Source: an uncultured Dokdonia sp.
GTDB lineage: Bacteria; Bacteroidota; Bacteroidia; Flavobacteriales; Flavobacteriaceae
Reading direction: 5' to 3'
Length of the DNA: 64,000 nt
NCBI GenBank assembly: GCA_947503305.1
Contig: CANNDF010000004.1
Span: forward strand, 186,001-250,000
Part shown: piece by piece, positions 25,714-34,808 of the stretch
Numbering within the stretch: position 1 is the stretch's first letter
Layout: every line of letters starts with the position of its first letter
Program-made: the position numbers and the translations under genes
Notes under the pieces: generated by a model
What the model was told of the DNA's origin: nothing
Database searches by the model: none
What the model saw: only the letters and a program-made list of their open reading frames with translations

Positions 25714-26346
25714 TTATTTTCCAAATAGTCCGCCTAGTAGGCCACCTAGCCCTCCTTTTTTATTTCCACTATTTAATACCATTCCAGCTACATCATCTAG
25801 AATACTACCATCACCATCGGCATCAAGTAATGAAGAAATAAGGCTTTGATTTTCTTTAGGTTGCCCTCCTAACATTCCTCCTAGAAGTGCATTCATGCCG
25901 TTTGCGTCACTTACGCCACTTTGACGAGTTTGTTTTCCTAAAACTCCCATTAGTATCGGGGCCGCTACTTTTAGTATTTGACTTACAGACCCTGCGTCCA
26001 TTCCAGATTGACTACTCAATGCACTTTCTACAGAAGCTTGTTTTCCTCCTAATAAGTGCCCTAAAATTCCAGCTCCATCGTCAGTTACACTTTGATCTAC
26101 ACCTCCATCAAAAAGACCTCCAAGGTTATCTAATATGCTTCCGTCATGTTTTCCAGAAAGTGCTCCCATTAAACCAGCAGCACCATCAGGAGTTTGTACA
26201 TTCTTCTTCATTGCTCCCATAAGTACGGGCATAGCCATACTTAATAAATTTCCTGTTGCACTTTCTGATTGACCAGTTGACCCGCTCACACCGCTAATAA
26301 TTTGCTTACCCATTGGGCTATTTAATAAATCTAGTAATCCTGACAT
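25714..26346 (-). CDS. DUF937 domain protein
   Basis: A 210-residue cytoplasmic protein rich in Gly, Leu, Met and Ser with no signal peptide. It has the DUF937/YidB-like pattern: MSGLLDLLNSPMGKQIISGV at the N-terminus, repeated MPVLMGAMKK/APILMGVLGK helices and DGDGSILDDV loops that look like Ca-binding DxDGS turns (about 178-187). It ends in a Gly-rich GGLGGLLGGLFGK tail. The function of the family is unknown. It is monocistronic with its own terminator. Confidence 0.8.
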   Translation of the reverse strand: MSGLLDLLNSPMGKQIISGVSGSTGQSESATGNLLSMAMPVLMGAMKKNVQTPDGAAGLMGALSGKHDGSILDNLGGLFDGGVDQSVTDDGAGILGHLLGGKQASVESALSSQSGMDAGSVSQILKVAAPILMGVLGKQTRQSGVSDANGMNALLGGMLGGQPKENQSLISSLLDADGDGSILDDVAGMVLNSGNKKGGLGGLLGGLFGK

Positions 26347-26512
26347 TTTTATATGTTTTAAAGTTGTTTTTGATATTTACAATTTACAAAATATTTATAG
26401 CTACTTTCCTTATTATCATAATTATTACACTTAATCGACTAGATAAGCCATTTAATCGATTAAAATATGAACTCTCACCAGATTGTTAATTAATCATGAA
26501 GTATAAAATTGA

Positions 26513-26929
26513 TTATTTGACTTTTGCAGTAATTACTATCTGATCATTATTATTTTTAAATATAATTTCATCTGATGTGCTCTGAGACATTTGGGTTATT
26601 TCTGAAAAAGCATTTAATAATACTTTTTCTTTTCTGCCTACCTCTTTATCTGGGCAATATTTCTTTGTAGCTCCGATCTTTGAAAATGTAATGTCGCGAT
26701 CAGTAAGTGTGTAGCCTCCAAAATAGCTATTACATCCAGCATTACCAGATATTTGTTTGGTTTCAGCATCGAAAGAAATAGTCATATTGCTTGTTGAAAC
26801 ATCTTCTTCCATAAGTGTTATTATGGTATAACTATTATTTTCGAGATTTACTTTTTGGGAATCTGTCTTTGCACTATTACATGCCGAAAAGAATAGTGAG
26901 GCACTAAAAAGTAAGTATACTATTTTCAT
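26513..26929 (-). CDS. META/HslJ-domain lipoprotein
   Basis: A 138-residue lipoprotein (lipobox SACN, Cys 17). The body matches the META domain: MTISFDAETKQISGNAGCNSYFGGYT (here split as FDAETKQISGNAGC and NSYFGGYT, about 50-72), ITFSKIGATKKYCPD and the closing EIIFKNNNDQIVITA. HslJ/META proteins are envelope proteins linked to stress or motility in other bacteria. It stands between the S1 protease and DUF937 genes, each with its own terminator. Confidence 0.8.
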   Translation of the reverse strand: MKIVYLLFSASLFFSACNSAKTDSQKVNLENNSYTIITLMEEDVSTSNMTISFDAETKQISGNAGCNSYFGGYTLTDRDITFSKIGATKKYCPDKEVGRKEKVLLNAFSEITQMSQSTSDEIIFKNNNDQIVITAKVK

Positions 26930-26945
26930 TTTGTTGAATTTAAAA

Positions 26946-26971
26946 AAACGGGAGTCACTAGACTCCCGTTT
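26946..26971 (-). terminator. terminator of the S1 protease gene
   Basis: Perfect 11-base arms AAACGGGAGTC (26946-26956) and GACTCCCGTTT (26961-26971), then a T-run on the minus strand. Confidence 0.9.
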
Positions 26972-26998
26972 GATTTATATATTATAAGAAAGGGATTA

Positions 26999-29293
26999 TT
27001 ATCTCTTAATTATTTTTGTTGTAAACGTAGTATCATTTTCTATATCACGTATGGTGATAAAATACATACCATTTGATAAATCCTGAATTGCTAGTTCATT
27101 ATTTCCAGAATTCAAAGTTCCTCTTTGAATTTGCTGTCCTACTAGGTTCACAATCGTATAATCTACCTGAGCAGTATTATTAGACATGGTTACGTTTAAT
27201 ACACTAGATGCTGGATTAGGATATAATGCAAAGTTACTACTGAAGACATCATTTAAACCTAATGGTTCACTGATTGCCATTTCTGTAATTTCACTAGAAT
27301 CAAATTCACCAGATTCTATAAGAATTGTATCGTCATCTAAGGTTAATGAATAGGATCCTATTCCGAATCCACAGCAGATACCGTCTCCAAAAGCGTCAAA
27401 GATTTCAAATTCATAGCATTCATCTGCAGATACATCAAAATCATATGTGAATGTTGTATTGTCATCTACAGTTTGTTGGTAAGGTCCAAAACTTTCTAAT
27501 ACAGTACCATCAATATTTCTAAATTCCCATGAAGTTTCTTCAGCAAAATTATCTGTAGTCAATTCTAAATGAATCTGTGTAGTACCATATTGTGTTAGTT
27601 CTTCTACATTTACTTCTGTAGTTGTAGCGTCATTATTTGCATTTTGATCTGTACCATCGTTTACTTCTGTTAGTTCTGCACTTATTTCATGTAGTCCAAT
27701 ACTAAAATCTATTGGGTCTAGTACAAATTGTTCTGTTGCAAATTGTGCAAGAGTTCCATCAAACTCTAAAGTTTGATCTGCACCACCATCAAGATTCCAA
27801 GTTATCGTTGCAGAAGTAATATTTCCTGCTCCTAGATTAGTAAGTGTAATTGTAGGGGCAGCTGTTGTATTTCCACATTCTAACTCAGGAATACTAATGC
27901 TTAATGATCCATCTAATTCAAAAGTTTCTAATGGTGGGAAACTATCCTGAATATCTACATCACTTCCAGAAGGATCTAACCAATCACGTAATCTAGTAGC
28001 TGCTGATGATCCATCCCAAGAGACAGCAAAACGACCATAATAGTCAAAAGCATTGTTATCATTTGTTCCTGAACATGCAGCTGCACCTCCAAATAACTGT
28101 CCGATAATTCTACCATCTTGATCAAATAGAGGAGATCCTGATGATCCAGGTTCTGTAACTCCTAATTCCCAACCGGCTCCAGCACCTGTGATTTCCCATG
28201 TTTGAGCAGCAGGTCCTCCATTTACTTCTTTAGTAGCTGGATTATCATCTCTACATACTTTCATAACATCTCCACTTGGATGATGGATTCCTACTTGGAA
28301 TTCAGGAAAGTTATCTGATTTATCCCAACCAGCCCAAACTCTATCCCAGTCTGCTGGGATATCACTATTAATTTCTACTAGACAAAAATCAGATCCTGCA
28401 TTTCTAGCTCGTAAGGTACCTCCACTTATTGTCATATTTGTAGGTCCATTAGTACTATTTGCTGTAGTAGCACATACTGGGTTTGGACTTATCCATCCAA
28501 AACGGAATGACCACGCTGCAGGATTACTAAAGCAGTGATTTGCTGTTAAGAAATAGGGGGTACCATCATTTGCTGTGTTATTTACAAGAGCTCCAGTACA
28601 AAAACCTGAACCTCCAGAAAGTAAGATACCTACTGATTTTTTATTGTGATCTTTTAACTCAATCCAATCATCCCCGATTGGACAATCTACATCTAGGTTA
28701 CAATCTCCTGAATCGTTTAATGCTCTATTAGAAGAAAAAGATTCTGAGCTTCTGTAGCCATGAGTGGCTTTTGCAATATGTAACCTTCCTTGTCCTTGAA
28801 CAGATACAGGTTCAAAATACTCGATCCATACTTTCTCTCCTTTCACAAGCCAAGTACCTAAAATACCACTCTCTTGATTTTGGATAGATGTGTACGCTCC
28901 AAGTAAATCTTTTTTATCATCACTGTATAGATATACAGACGCTCCTTCCGGAACGTAAAATTCATCAAAAATAAAGTTTAATGATAACGCTCCTGGAGAT
29001 TCTATAGCAATTCTCCATACACGATCCCCATTTTCTAAGGTGTCCCATGTACCATCTTGCAGCCCATAGTCTACACTATGCATAAAACCAAAACGCCATG
29101 GTTTATTTGCACTAACATCATTTACAGCATCTTCTGCTCTAACAGCTTCCATATCAAAAGTGGGTAATACTTTTGAACTTACGGTAGGATTTGAAAGTAG
29201 CTTCCAACTTTTTGGAGTTCCTTCGTTTGTGACTTGTCCTATTGCAGTACCTGCAAAACAGAGTACTAGGCATAGAAGTAATAGTTTTTTCAT
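26999..29293 (-). CDS. secreted trypsin-fold serine protease with T9SS tail (lysyl-endopeptidase-like)
   Basis: A 764-residue protein with signal peptide (about 1-19), a pro-region (about 20-190) and an S1-type domain with triad H253 (TANHCFS), D302 (GSDFCLVEI) and S385 (EPGSSGSPLFD). Paired Cys around CNLDVDC, GFCTG, NHC and VCATT resemble the disulphide pattern of Achromobacter-type lysyl endopeptidases. A CARDB-like strand-rich region (about 455-560) and a domain with CYEFEIFDAFGDGICCG follow, then a T9SS type A tail (about 690-764, LYPNPASSVLNV, ending KIIKR). Predicted to be exported across the outer membrane and act on extracellular proteins; the specificity is inferred only. Confidence 0.85.
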   Translation of the reverse strand: MKKLLLLCLVLCFAGTAIGQVTNEGTPKSWKLLSNPTVSSKVLPTFDMEAVRAEDAVNDVSANKPWRFGFMHSVDYGLQDGTWDTLENGDRVWRIAIESPGALSLNFIFDEFYVPEGASVYLYSDDKKDLLGAYTSIQNQESGILGTWLVKGEKVWIEYFEPVSVQGQGRLHIAKATHGYRSSESFSSNRALNDSGDCNLDVDCPIGDDWIELKDHNKKSVGILLSGGSGFCTGALVNNTANDGTPYFLTANHCFSNPAAWSFRFGWISPNPVCATTANSTNGPTNMTISGGTLRARNAGSDFCLVEINSDIPADWDRVWAGWDKSDNFPEFQVGIHHPSGDVMKVCRDDNPATKEVNGGPAAQTWEITGAGAGWELGVTEPGSSGSPLFDQDGRIIGQLFGGAAACSGTNDNNAFDYYGRFAVSWDGSSAATRLRDWLDPSGSDVDIQDSFPPLETFELDGSLSISIPELECGNTTAAPTITLTNLGAGNITSATITWNLDGGADQTLEFDGTLAQFATEQFVLDPIDFSIGLHEISAELTEVNDGTDQNANNDATTTEVNVEELTQYGTTQIHLELTTDNFAEETSWEFRNIDGTVLESFGPYQQTVDDNTTFTYDFDVSADECYEFEIFDAFGDGICCGFGIGSYSLTLDDDTILIESGEFDSSEITEMAISEPLGLNDVFSSNFALYPNPASSVLNVTMSNNTAQVDYTIVNLVGQQIQRGTLNSGNNELAIQDLSNGMYFITIRDIENDTTFTTKIIKR

Positions 29294-29596
29294 TGTATAA
29301 ATTATTTAGTTAGTTTAAGAGAAATGTTAATACCTTCTTAAATATTGACGTCTAAAATAAAGATATTTTACTAATGTATTGTTAATATTGAGAATTATAT
29401 TATGAAGTAAATACGCATTTGGAAATAAAACCCAACTTTTCCTTATTTTAATGAGAATAATATTGTGGCGCGGAAATATCGGATAGCCTATACTCTCAGT
29501 GATATATGTAGCATCACACCTACGTTTTTATATGTAAAGAAAAAGCCCTAAGAAATATTTATTTCTTAGGGCTTTTTTGATCGTATTCTATAGTTT
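29294..29596. other. intergenic region with one terminator
   Basis: No gene supported. It holds the upstream region of the S1 protease and the terminator of serA (29541-29576); nothing else is evident. Confidence 0.6.
29541..29576. terminator. strong terminator after serA
   Basis: Perfect 16-base arms AAAAGCCCTAAGAAAT (29541-29556) and ATTTCTTAGGGCTTTT (29561-29576), with A/T runs on both sides. Confidence 0.92.
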
Positions 29597-30547
29597 TTAA
29601 GCGAGTATGCTTTTAATTTGATCGGCAAGTTCGGTACCTATACGATCTTGTGCTTCTCCTGTAGCGGCTCCTATATGCGGTGTGAGTGATACTTGCGGAT
29701 GCATAAGCACTTTGATAGCGGGTTTAGGTTCATTTTCAAATACATCTAAACCTGCAAATGCTAGTTTACCATTATCTAGTGCATCTATGAGCGCTACTTC
29801 ATCAATGACTCCTCCACGCGCTGCATTTACGATACCTGCTCCGTCTTTCATCATTGAAAACTCATCTTTGCCTATCACGTATTCTTTTTGCGCAGGGACA
29901 TGTAAAGTAACAAAATCTGCTTGTGAAAGAACTTCTTCTTTAGAAATGGTATCAATGGTTATCGATACTGATTGTCCATCAAAAAACGGGACCTCTACGG
30001 TAGCACTTTCCATAAATGGATCGCTCGCAATTACTTTCATACCACATCCTAAGGCAATTTTTGCAGTTTCTTGTCCTATTCTTCCAAATCCTATAACACC
30101 TAGTGTTTTTCCGCGTAATTCAACTCCTTTTGCATAGGCTTTCTTTAAATCTTTAAATTTTGCATCACCGTCTAGTGGCATATCGCGATTAGATGTATAT
30201 AAGAAGCGTACGCCTCCATATAGATGTGCAAATACTAATTCGGCTACCGAAGCCGATGACGCTGCTGGTGTATTAATAACATGTAATCCTTTTTCTCGAG
30301 CATAGGCTACATCTATGTTATCCATACCTACACCACCGCGGCCTATAATCTTAAGGTTTGGGCATGCATCTATTACTTCTTTACGTACCGTAGTTGCACT
30401 TCTTACAAGTACGACATCTATATTTTCTGAGTTAATATAGTTTGCAAGTTGTTCTTGAGCTACTTTTGTTGTAATGACTTCAAAACCTGCATTTTCTAAT
30501 GCATCAATTCCTGTTTGTGAAACTCCGTCGTTTGCTAATACTTTCAT
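29597..30547 (-). CDS. serA: D-3-phosphoglycerate dehydrogenase (short form)
   Basis: The start was placed at ATG 30545-30547 (MKVLANDGVSQTGI) because this is the usual N-terminus; the upstream extension encodes the dispersed palindrome. The 316-residue protein has the D-2-hydroxyacid dehydrogenase layout: substrate domain at both ends, Rossmann motif GKTLGVIGFGRIGQ (about 146-159), catalytic Arg in NAARGGVIDE, Glu in FENEP and His in TPHIGAAT. It lacks the regulatory ACT domain of long SerA. It lies 48 bp behind serC, so it shares the serine operon. Confidence 0.92.
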   Translation of the reverse strand: MKVLANDGVSQTGIDALENAGFEVITTKVAQEQLANYINSENIDVVLVRSATTVRKEVIDACPNLKIIGRGGVGMDNIDVAYAREKGLHVINTPAASSASVAELVFAHLYGGVRFLYTSNRDMPLDGDAKFKDLKKAYAKGVELRGKTLGVIGFGRIGQETAKIALGCGMKVIASDPFMESATVEVPFFDGQSVSITIDTISKEEVLSQADFVTLHVPAQKEYVIGKDEFSMMKDGAGIVNAARGGVIDEVALIDALDNGKLAFAGLDVFENEPKPAIKVLMHPQVSLTPHIGAATGEAQDRIGTELADQIKSILA

Positions 30548-30552
30548 GATTG

Positions 30553-30566
30553 CTTTTCGCGAAAGC
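30553..30566. repeat. dispersed palindrome, two mismatches (serC-serA gap)
   Basis: CTTTTCGCGAAAGC, a variant of the 14-bp palindrome, six bases upstream of the serA start. Confidence 0.6.
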
Positions 30567-30595
30567 GGATTCACTCCACTTTCAATTATTTTAAA

Positions 30596-31660
30596 TTATG
30601 CTTTTCTTTCTAATTCTGACATAACGTCTACAAGGGTTCCTACGCCCTCTATCGTCATTGCATTATACATAGATGCTCTATAGCCTCCTACACTTCTGTG
30701 TCCATTAAGACCATTGATACCGGCTTCTTTCCACATGGCATCAAAAGTTTCTTTTAAGTCCCCATCTGCAAGAGAGAATGTCGCATTCATACTAGAACGG
30801 TCTTCTTTAGCAGCAAATCCTTTAAATAATGGATTCAAATCTATTTCTGAATATAATAGGGTGGCTTTGCGATCATTGAGTTCTTCGATAGCTGCAATAC
30901 CTCCTTTTGCTTTAAGCCATCTTAATGTAAGCATGGATACATATACAGAGAATACTGGAGGAGTATTAAACATACTTCCTTTACTGATATGTGTTTTGTA
31001 ATCTAGCATACTTGGAATAACACGAGATACTTTTCCTAAAAGCTCTTCTCTAATTACAATAACTGTAGTTCCTGCTGGCCCCATATTTTTTTGAGCACCT
31101 GCATAGATTAAGTCAAATTTTGAAAAATCCAACGTTCGAGAAAATATATCGCTACTCATATCGCATATTAAAGGACAATCTACAACAGGGAAGTCCTTCA
31201 TTTGTGTTCCGAAAATGGTATTATTACTTGTAATATGAAGATAATCTAGCCCATCGGGTACAGTATATCCTTTTGGGATGTAGTTATAATTTGCGCCTTT
31301 ACTAGAAGCTACTTCTATAATTTCTCCAAAAAGCTTTGCTTCTTTGACCGCTTTATCACTCCATGTACCAGTATTTATATATCCAGCTTTAGATTGTAAC
31401 ATATTATATGCTACCATTAAGAATTGTGTACTTGCACCTCCTTGTAAAAACAAGGTTTTATATCCTTGCCCTTCGAGCCCTAGTAATTCTAATGTTAGAT
31501 TACGAGCTTCTTCCATAACATCAACAAAGTCTTTGCTACGGTGTGATATTTCTAGTATTGAAAGTCCTGAGTTATTAAAATCAAGAACTGCTTTTGAGGC
31601 TTCTTGAAAAACTTCTTGAGGTAAAATACAAGGTCCTGCGCTAAAATTATGCTTCTTCAT
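30596..31660 (-). CDS. serC: phosphoserine aminotransferase
   Basis: A 354-residue class V aminotransferase. HNFSAGPCILPQEV at the N-terminus, LFLQGGASTQF (about 70-80), the PLP lysine K191 in YAGAQKNMGPAG and the C-terminal GHRSVGGYRASMYNA are all typical of SerC. It converts 3-phosphohydroxypyruvate and glutamate to phosphoserine, and can also serve pyridoxine synthesis. It precedes serA and follows the LuxC-like reductase gene by 75 bp on the same strand. Confidence 0.96.
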   Translation of the reverse strand: MKKHNFSAGPCILPQEVFQEASKAVLDFNNSGLSILEISHRSKDFVDVMEEARNLTLELLGLEGQGYKTLFLQGGASTQFLMVAYNMLQSKAGYINTGTWSDKAVKEAKLFGEIIEVASSKGANYNYIPKGYTVPDGLDYLHITSNNTIFGTQMKDFPVVDCPLICDMSSDIFSRTLDFSKFDLIYAGAQKNMGPAGTTVIVIREELLGKVSRVIPSMLDYKTHISKGSMFNTPPVFSVYVSMLTLRWLKAKGGIAAIEELNDRKATLLYSEIDLNPLFKGFAAKEDRSSMNATFSLADGDLKETFDAMWKEAGINGLNGHRSVGGYRASMYNAMTIEGVGTLVDVMSELERKA

Positions 31661-31735
31661 AGTATGATTAAATTATGCACCACAAAGATGCCCAAATTGA
31701 CTTAAAAACTAGTTAACAAATCAATAATTTATGAA

Positions 31736-32803
31736 CTAAATTTTTAACAAAAATTCAATAGTATCAACTCCATCCGCATAATCTTCTAAGGATGGGCGTT
31801 GTGTTTGTCCAAACGCAATTTCGCTTTCGCGAAAACCATTACTAACGATACATTGTATTTTATCTGTATTTATGTCTAGTTGTGACTGTAAGGCATTCAT
31901 AGAGTCATAGGTTTCATAAAATAAAGTAGCGATAGGAGAACCAAAATTTTCATCTTCTTTAAGCATTAAGAAGCCATTTTCTAAAAGATCAAAAAGACTC
32001 ATTAAATATACCGCCTTGTTATAGTCATAATTATTGGCATATTTTGCTTGATTGATAATATCTTTCCAACTGTATATGGCATTAAAGAAAGCATCAAAAT
32101 TATAGTCTTTGGGGACATATAACTTAGATACATTACGACAGCCTAATCCATAGTATCTAAAAATATCTTCTGCCAAACCTATTAACTGCTGGTCTGTTTC
32201 ATTCCCGGTAAGGACGGCTACAGAATTCCTGTTTTTTCGAATAATGTGCGGTTTTTTTCCAAAGTAGTATTCAAAATAACGGGCCGTATTATCACTACCT
32301 GTAGCAATTACAGCATCATGTTCTGGAAGTTGATCATCTGTAAATAAAATTCGCCCTTTGAAGCTAGGTTCAACATATTCTAGATACTTTGCTAGAAACG
32401 GAAGTAAGTCTCTATCATTAGAGGATTGTTTTCCTATAAAACTATGTCCAGAGATGAGTACCGATAAAAAATCATGAAATCCAACCAAAGGAATATTACC
32501 AGCCATAATTACGGCAATTTTTTTCTGTGGGCTAGATGCTGTGTTTATTTCTGGATAAACTTGTATCCATTTTTGTAATGTGTCTCGGGTTAAAAGGGCT
32601 GTCCATCCAGCTATTGAAAATAAGATGTTCTCTTGTGTAAACCATCCATTGTGTTCTTGTGCAAGTTTTATTTGATTCTTAAATCCATCAAAGAATAGGT
32701 CATTATAGGGGATTTCTTCTTTTTTAGAAATGCCTGTAGATTTATATTGAGAAAGAAAATGCCCTAATTGGACAAAAGCGTTAATTCTTTGAGATACATC
32801 CAT
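31736..32803 (-). CDS. acyl-CoA reductase-like (LuxC-domain) protein
   Basis: A 355-residue member of the aldehyde dehydrogenase-like LuxC family. AVIMAGNIPLVGFHDFLSVL (about 98-116), IATGSDNTARYFEYYF (about 166-181) and the catalytic Cys C222 in GLGCRNVSKLYVP are recognisable. LuxC reduces activated acyl groups to aldehydes; in Flavobacteriia this stand-alone form sits next to a ferredoxin and serC-serA and its true substrate is unknown. A near-copy of the dispersed palindrome is read here as FRES. Its promoter overlaps that of the divergent ferredoxin gene. Confidence 0.8.
   Translation of the reverse strand: MDVSQRINAFVQLGHFLSQYKSTGISKKEEIPYNDLFFDGFKNQIKLAQEHNGWFTQENILFSIAGWTALLTRDTLQKWIQVYPEINTASSPQKKIAVIMAGNIPLVGFHDFLSVLISGHSFIGKQSSNDRDLLPFLAKYLEYVEPSFKGRILFTDDQLPEHDAVIATGSDNTARYFEYYFGKKPHIIRKNRNSVAVLTGNETDQQLIGLAEDIFRYYGLGCRNVSKLYVPKDYNFDAFFNAIYSWKDIINQAKYANNYDYNKAVYLMSLFDLLENGFLMLKEDENFGSPIATLFYETYDSMNALQSQLDINTDKIQCIVSNGFRESEIAFGQTQRPSLEDYADGVDTIEFLLKI
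31823..31836. repeat. dispersed palindrome, one mismatch (in LuxC-like gene)
   Basis: GCTTTCGCGAAAAC, read on the minus strand in the Phe-Arg-Glu-Ser frame. Confidence 0.7.
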
Positions 32804-32809
32804 AGTCGC

Positions 32810-32840
32810 TTGCCTAATCTTCGGCTAGGCATTATTTTTG
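32810..32840 (+). promoter_or_regulatory. ferredoxin promoter
   Basis: TTG (32810-32812), a 20-base spacer and TATTTTTG (32833-32840), 26 bases before the ferredoxin ATG. Arms TGCCTA (32811-32816) and TAGGCA (32826-32831) inside the spacer could be an operator. Confidence 0.7.
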
Positions 32841-32842
32841 TG

Positions 32843-32873
32843 CAAAGTTATTGAAAAGAAAAGGCTATGGCAA
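32843..32873 (-). promoter_or_regulatory. promoter of the LuxC-like reductase gene
   Basis: On the minus strand TTG (32871-32873, inside the ferredoxin start region), a 20-base spacer and TAACTTTG (32843-32850). Only 2 bases separate its -7 element from that of the ferredoxin promoter, so the two start sites face each other and their first bases would overlap. Confidence 0.65.
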
Positions 32874-33217
32874 TTATCATTACAGATGAATGTATAAACT
32901 GTGGAGCATGTGAACCAGAATGTCCAAATACTGCTATTTATGAAGGAGCAGATGATTGGCGCTATTCTGATGGAACAGATTTAAGTGGTAATATTGTTTT
33001 ACCTAATGGGAACGCTGTAAACGCAGATGAAGCTCAAGTACCTGTAAGTGACGAAATTTATTATATCATTCCTGATAAATGTACAGAGTGTAAAGGGTTT
33101 CATGACGAACCACAATGTGCGGCTGTATGTCCCGTAGATTGTTGTGTTCCTGATGAAGATCATGTTGAAACGGATGAAGTATTATTAGGAAAACAAGCGT
33201 TTATGCACCATAAATAA
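32867..33217 (+). CDS. ferredoxin with two [4Fe-4S] clusters
   Basis: A 116-residue cytoplasmic ferredoxin. The first cluster motif [13 protein letters not shown] is at about 10-22; the second is [18 protein letters not shown] at about 73-90, with the longer spacing between the second and third Cys that is typical of the Alvin/long-loop ferredoxins. The C-terminal helix follows. It is a likely electron donor for a reductase; the divergent LuxC-like gene is a possible partner. It ends with a long terminator. Confidence 0.93.
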   Translation: MAIIITDECINCGACEPECPNTAIYEGADDWRYSDGTDLSGNIVLPNGNAVNADEAQVPVSDEIYYIIPDKCTECKGFHDEPQCAAVCPVDCCVPDEDHVETDEVLLGKQAFMHHK

Positions 33218-33230
33218 TACAGTTAGTATA

Positions 33231-33279
33231 TAGAACATAAAAAAAGCCATCATTGAATGATGGCTTTTTTTATGTTCTA
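33231..33279 (+). terminator. long palindromic terminator of the ferredoxin gene
   Basis: Arms TAGAACATAAAAAAAGCCAT (33231-33250, symmetry continuing inward) and the complementary ATGGCTTTTTTTATGTTCTA (33260-33279). The right arm overlaps the first 58-bp direct repeat. Confidence 0.9.
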
Positions 33280-33325
33280 TATCTTTTTCCTGTTGACAGA
33301 GTAGAGGTAAAAGATGTTTCCGAAT
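33268..33325 (+). repeat. 58-bp direct repeat, left copy
   Basis: Identical to 36221-36278. Begins TTTTATGTTCTATATC and ends GATGTTTCCGAAT. Similarity continues for a further 8 bases with one mismatch. The pair bounds the accessory island. Confidence 0.95.
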
Positions 33326-33474
33326 GAAATAAGAATAGAAAAGAGAGAGGATTATCATTGTTGTAAAAAGTCTAAAGCTTTACCGTGTATATAAACCTTA
33401 ATTCTCTCTTTTGTTATTTCTGATTTATACATAAATATATTGAGAATCAAACTTAAGATGTGTATAGCTCACTG

Positions 33475-33555
33475 CAATTTGCTATCTTTCAATCACTGTG
33501 GAAAATTAGCAATGATTTTCCTCAACATACCATGTACAAAACCGTTATCCAACAT
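33475..33555 (+). repeat. island internal repeat, copy A
   Basis: Starts with the 19-base CAATTTGCTATCTTTCAAT (33475-33493), then a hairpin GGAAAAT/ATTTTCC (33500-33506, 33515-33521) and ACCGTT. The same order occurs at 34809-34885. Confidence 0.75.
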
Positions 33556-33621
33556 TTGATGACGAGTTGAGTATTAAGCAAATGTGGCTTAATTCTTGAG
33601 CTGAATACCTCAAAAAGTAAT

Positions 33622-34749
33622 ATGAAATACTCTTTATTCTTTGTATCCTTTTTTTTAATTACTTCATTTGGAACATCATTTTCTCAGGAGAATAATACAG
33701 GCGATATTATTTCAAGAATTATCCAAAAAAACGGTCAGAAGTTCGTAAAAAATAAGAATATAAGTTCTGTTTCAATAGGGATCTATAAAGATGGTCAAGT
33801 TTACACCGAACACTTTGGGGAAATCGTAAAAGGAAAAGGCAACCTGCCAAATGACAAAACTATTTATGAGGTTGGTTCCGTTTCAAAAACCATTACTGGC
33901 TATCTTGTTGCTAAAGCCGTTCTAGAGCAAAAAATTAAATTAGAAGACGATATTAGAATTTATTTAGAAGGAAATTATTCAAATTTAGAATATAACGGCA
34001 CGCCAATCACAATAAGAAACTTAATTACACACACAAGCGGATTACCAACATTCCTTCCTGCCAAAATGAATGGATTATATGAAAAACTTACTAAAGAAGT
34101 ACCTAACGAATTCTTAGCTTTAGAAAAATCATATGATAAAGAAAAATTCTTAAGTGATTTAGGAAGTGTTTCAATTACAACAGAACCAGGGGTCAATTAT
34201 TTGTATTCCAATGCTGGTACAGAATTAATAGGATATATCTTAGAAGCAGTCTATCAAAAAAGTATTGACGAGTTATTAAAAGAAAATATCTCTGATAAAT
34301 ACAATATGTCAACTACAGCAATTACATTGGACTCAACACAAACTAAAAACCTCGTTCTTGGATATTGGATGAACAGTGAAACACCTGCGCCTAATAACTT
34401 GAACTCTCTTTGGGGAACAGCTGGTGGGATTAAAATGACAATTACAGATGTAATGCACTATATCGAATTACAACTGGATGATAAAAATCCAATAGTTTCT
34501 GAATCACATAAAGCACTTTATGAGGTGCGTTATCCATTACAAATAGCCTATTACTGGCGAGTTTGGAAAGATAAATATGGAACTTCATACAATCATCATG
34601 GAGGAACGAGTGGTACCCAAAATTGGTTATTCATTTATCCAAAATATAATTTAGGAATATCAATTATAACTAATCAAAGTGGGCCTAAAACACCAAACTT
34701 GTTAAGTAAAACGGCTCAAAAAATGCTTAAGGAATTAATAAAAGAATAA
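33622..34749 (+). CDS. secreted serine hydrolase, beta-lactamase class C fold
   Basis: A 375-residue protein with signal peptide (about 1-21). The penicillin-binding motifs are S86-x-x-K89 (GSVSKTITG), Y195-S-N197 (YLYSNAG) and a HHGGTSG box in the C-terminal third, with the usual LITHTSGLP segment at about 134-142. Members include AmpC-type enzymes, D-aminopeptidases and esterases; the activity cannot be told from sequence. It is one of two genes of the island at 33326-36220. Its leader shares a repeat with that of the following gene. A link to defence is not established. Confidence 0.82.
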   Translation: MKYSLFFVSFFLITSFGTSFSQENNTGDIISRIIQKNGQKFVKNKNISSVSIGIYKDGQVYTEHFGEIVKGKGNLPNDKTIYEVGSVSKTITGYLVAKAVLEQKIKLEDDIRIYLEGNYSNLEYNGTPITIRNLITHTSGLPTFLPAKMNGLYEKLTKEVPNEFLALEKSYDKEKFLSDLGSVSITTEPGVNYLYSNAGTELIGYILEAVYQKSIDELLKENISDKYNMSTTAITLDSTQTKNLVLGYWMNSETPAPNNLNSLWGTAGGIKMTITDVMHYIELQLDDKNPIVSESHKALYEVRYPLQIAYYWRVWKDKYGTSYNHHGGTSGTQNWLFIYPKYNLGISIITNQSGPKTPNLLSKTAQKMLKELIKE

Positions 34750-34808
34750 AACGTTGAGTACATTGTATATATCTCATTGCGAATGAATTACTTAACTAGA
34801 ATTCATTA

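Noticed and set aside
30548-30574. Longer serA start including the palindrome
   Set aside because: The family N-terminus begins at MKVLANDG (30547); the extra codons only spell the dispersed repeat.
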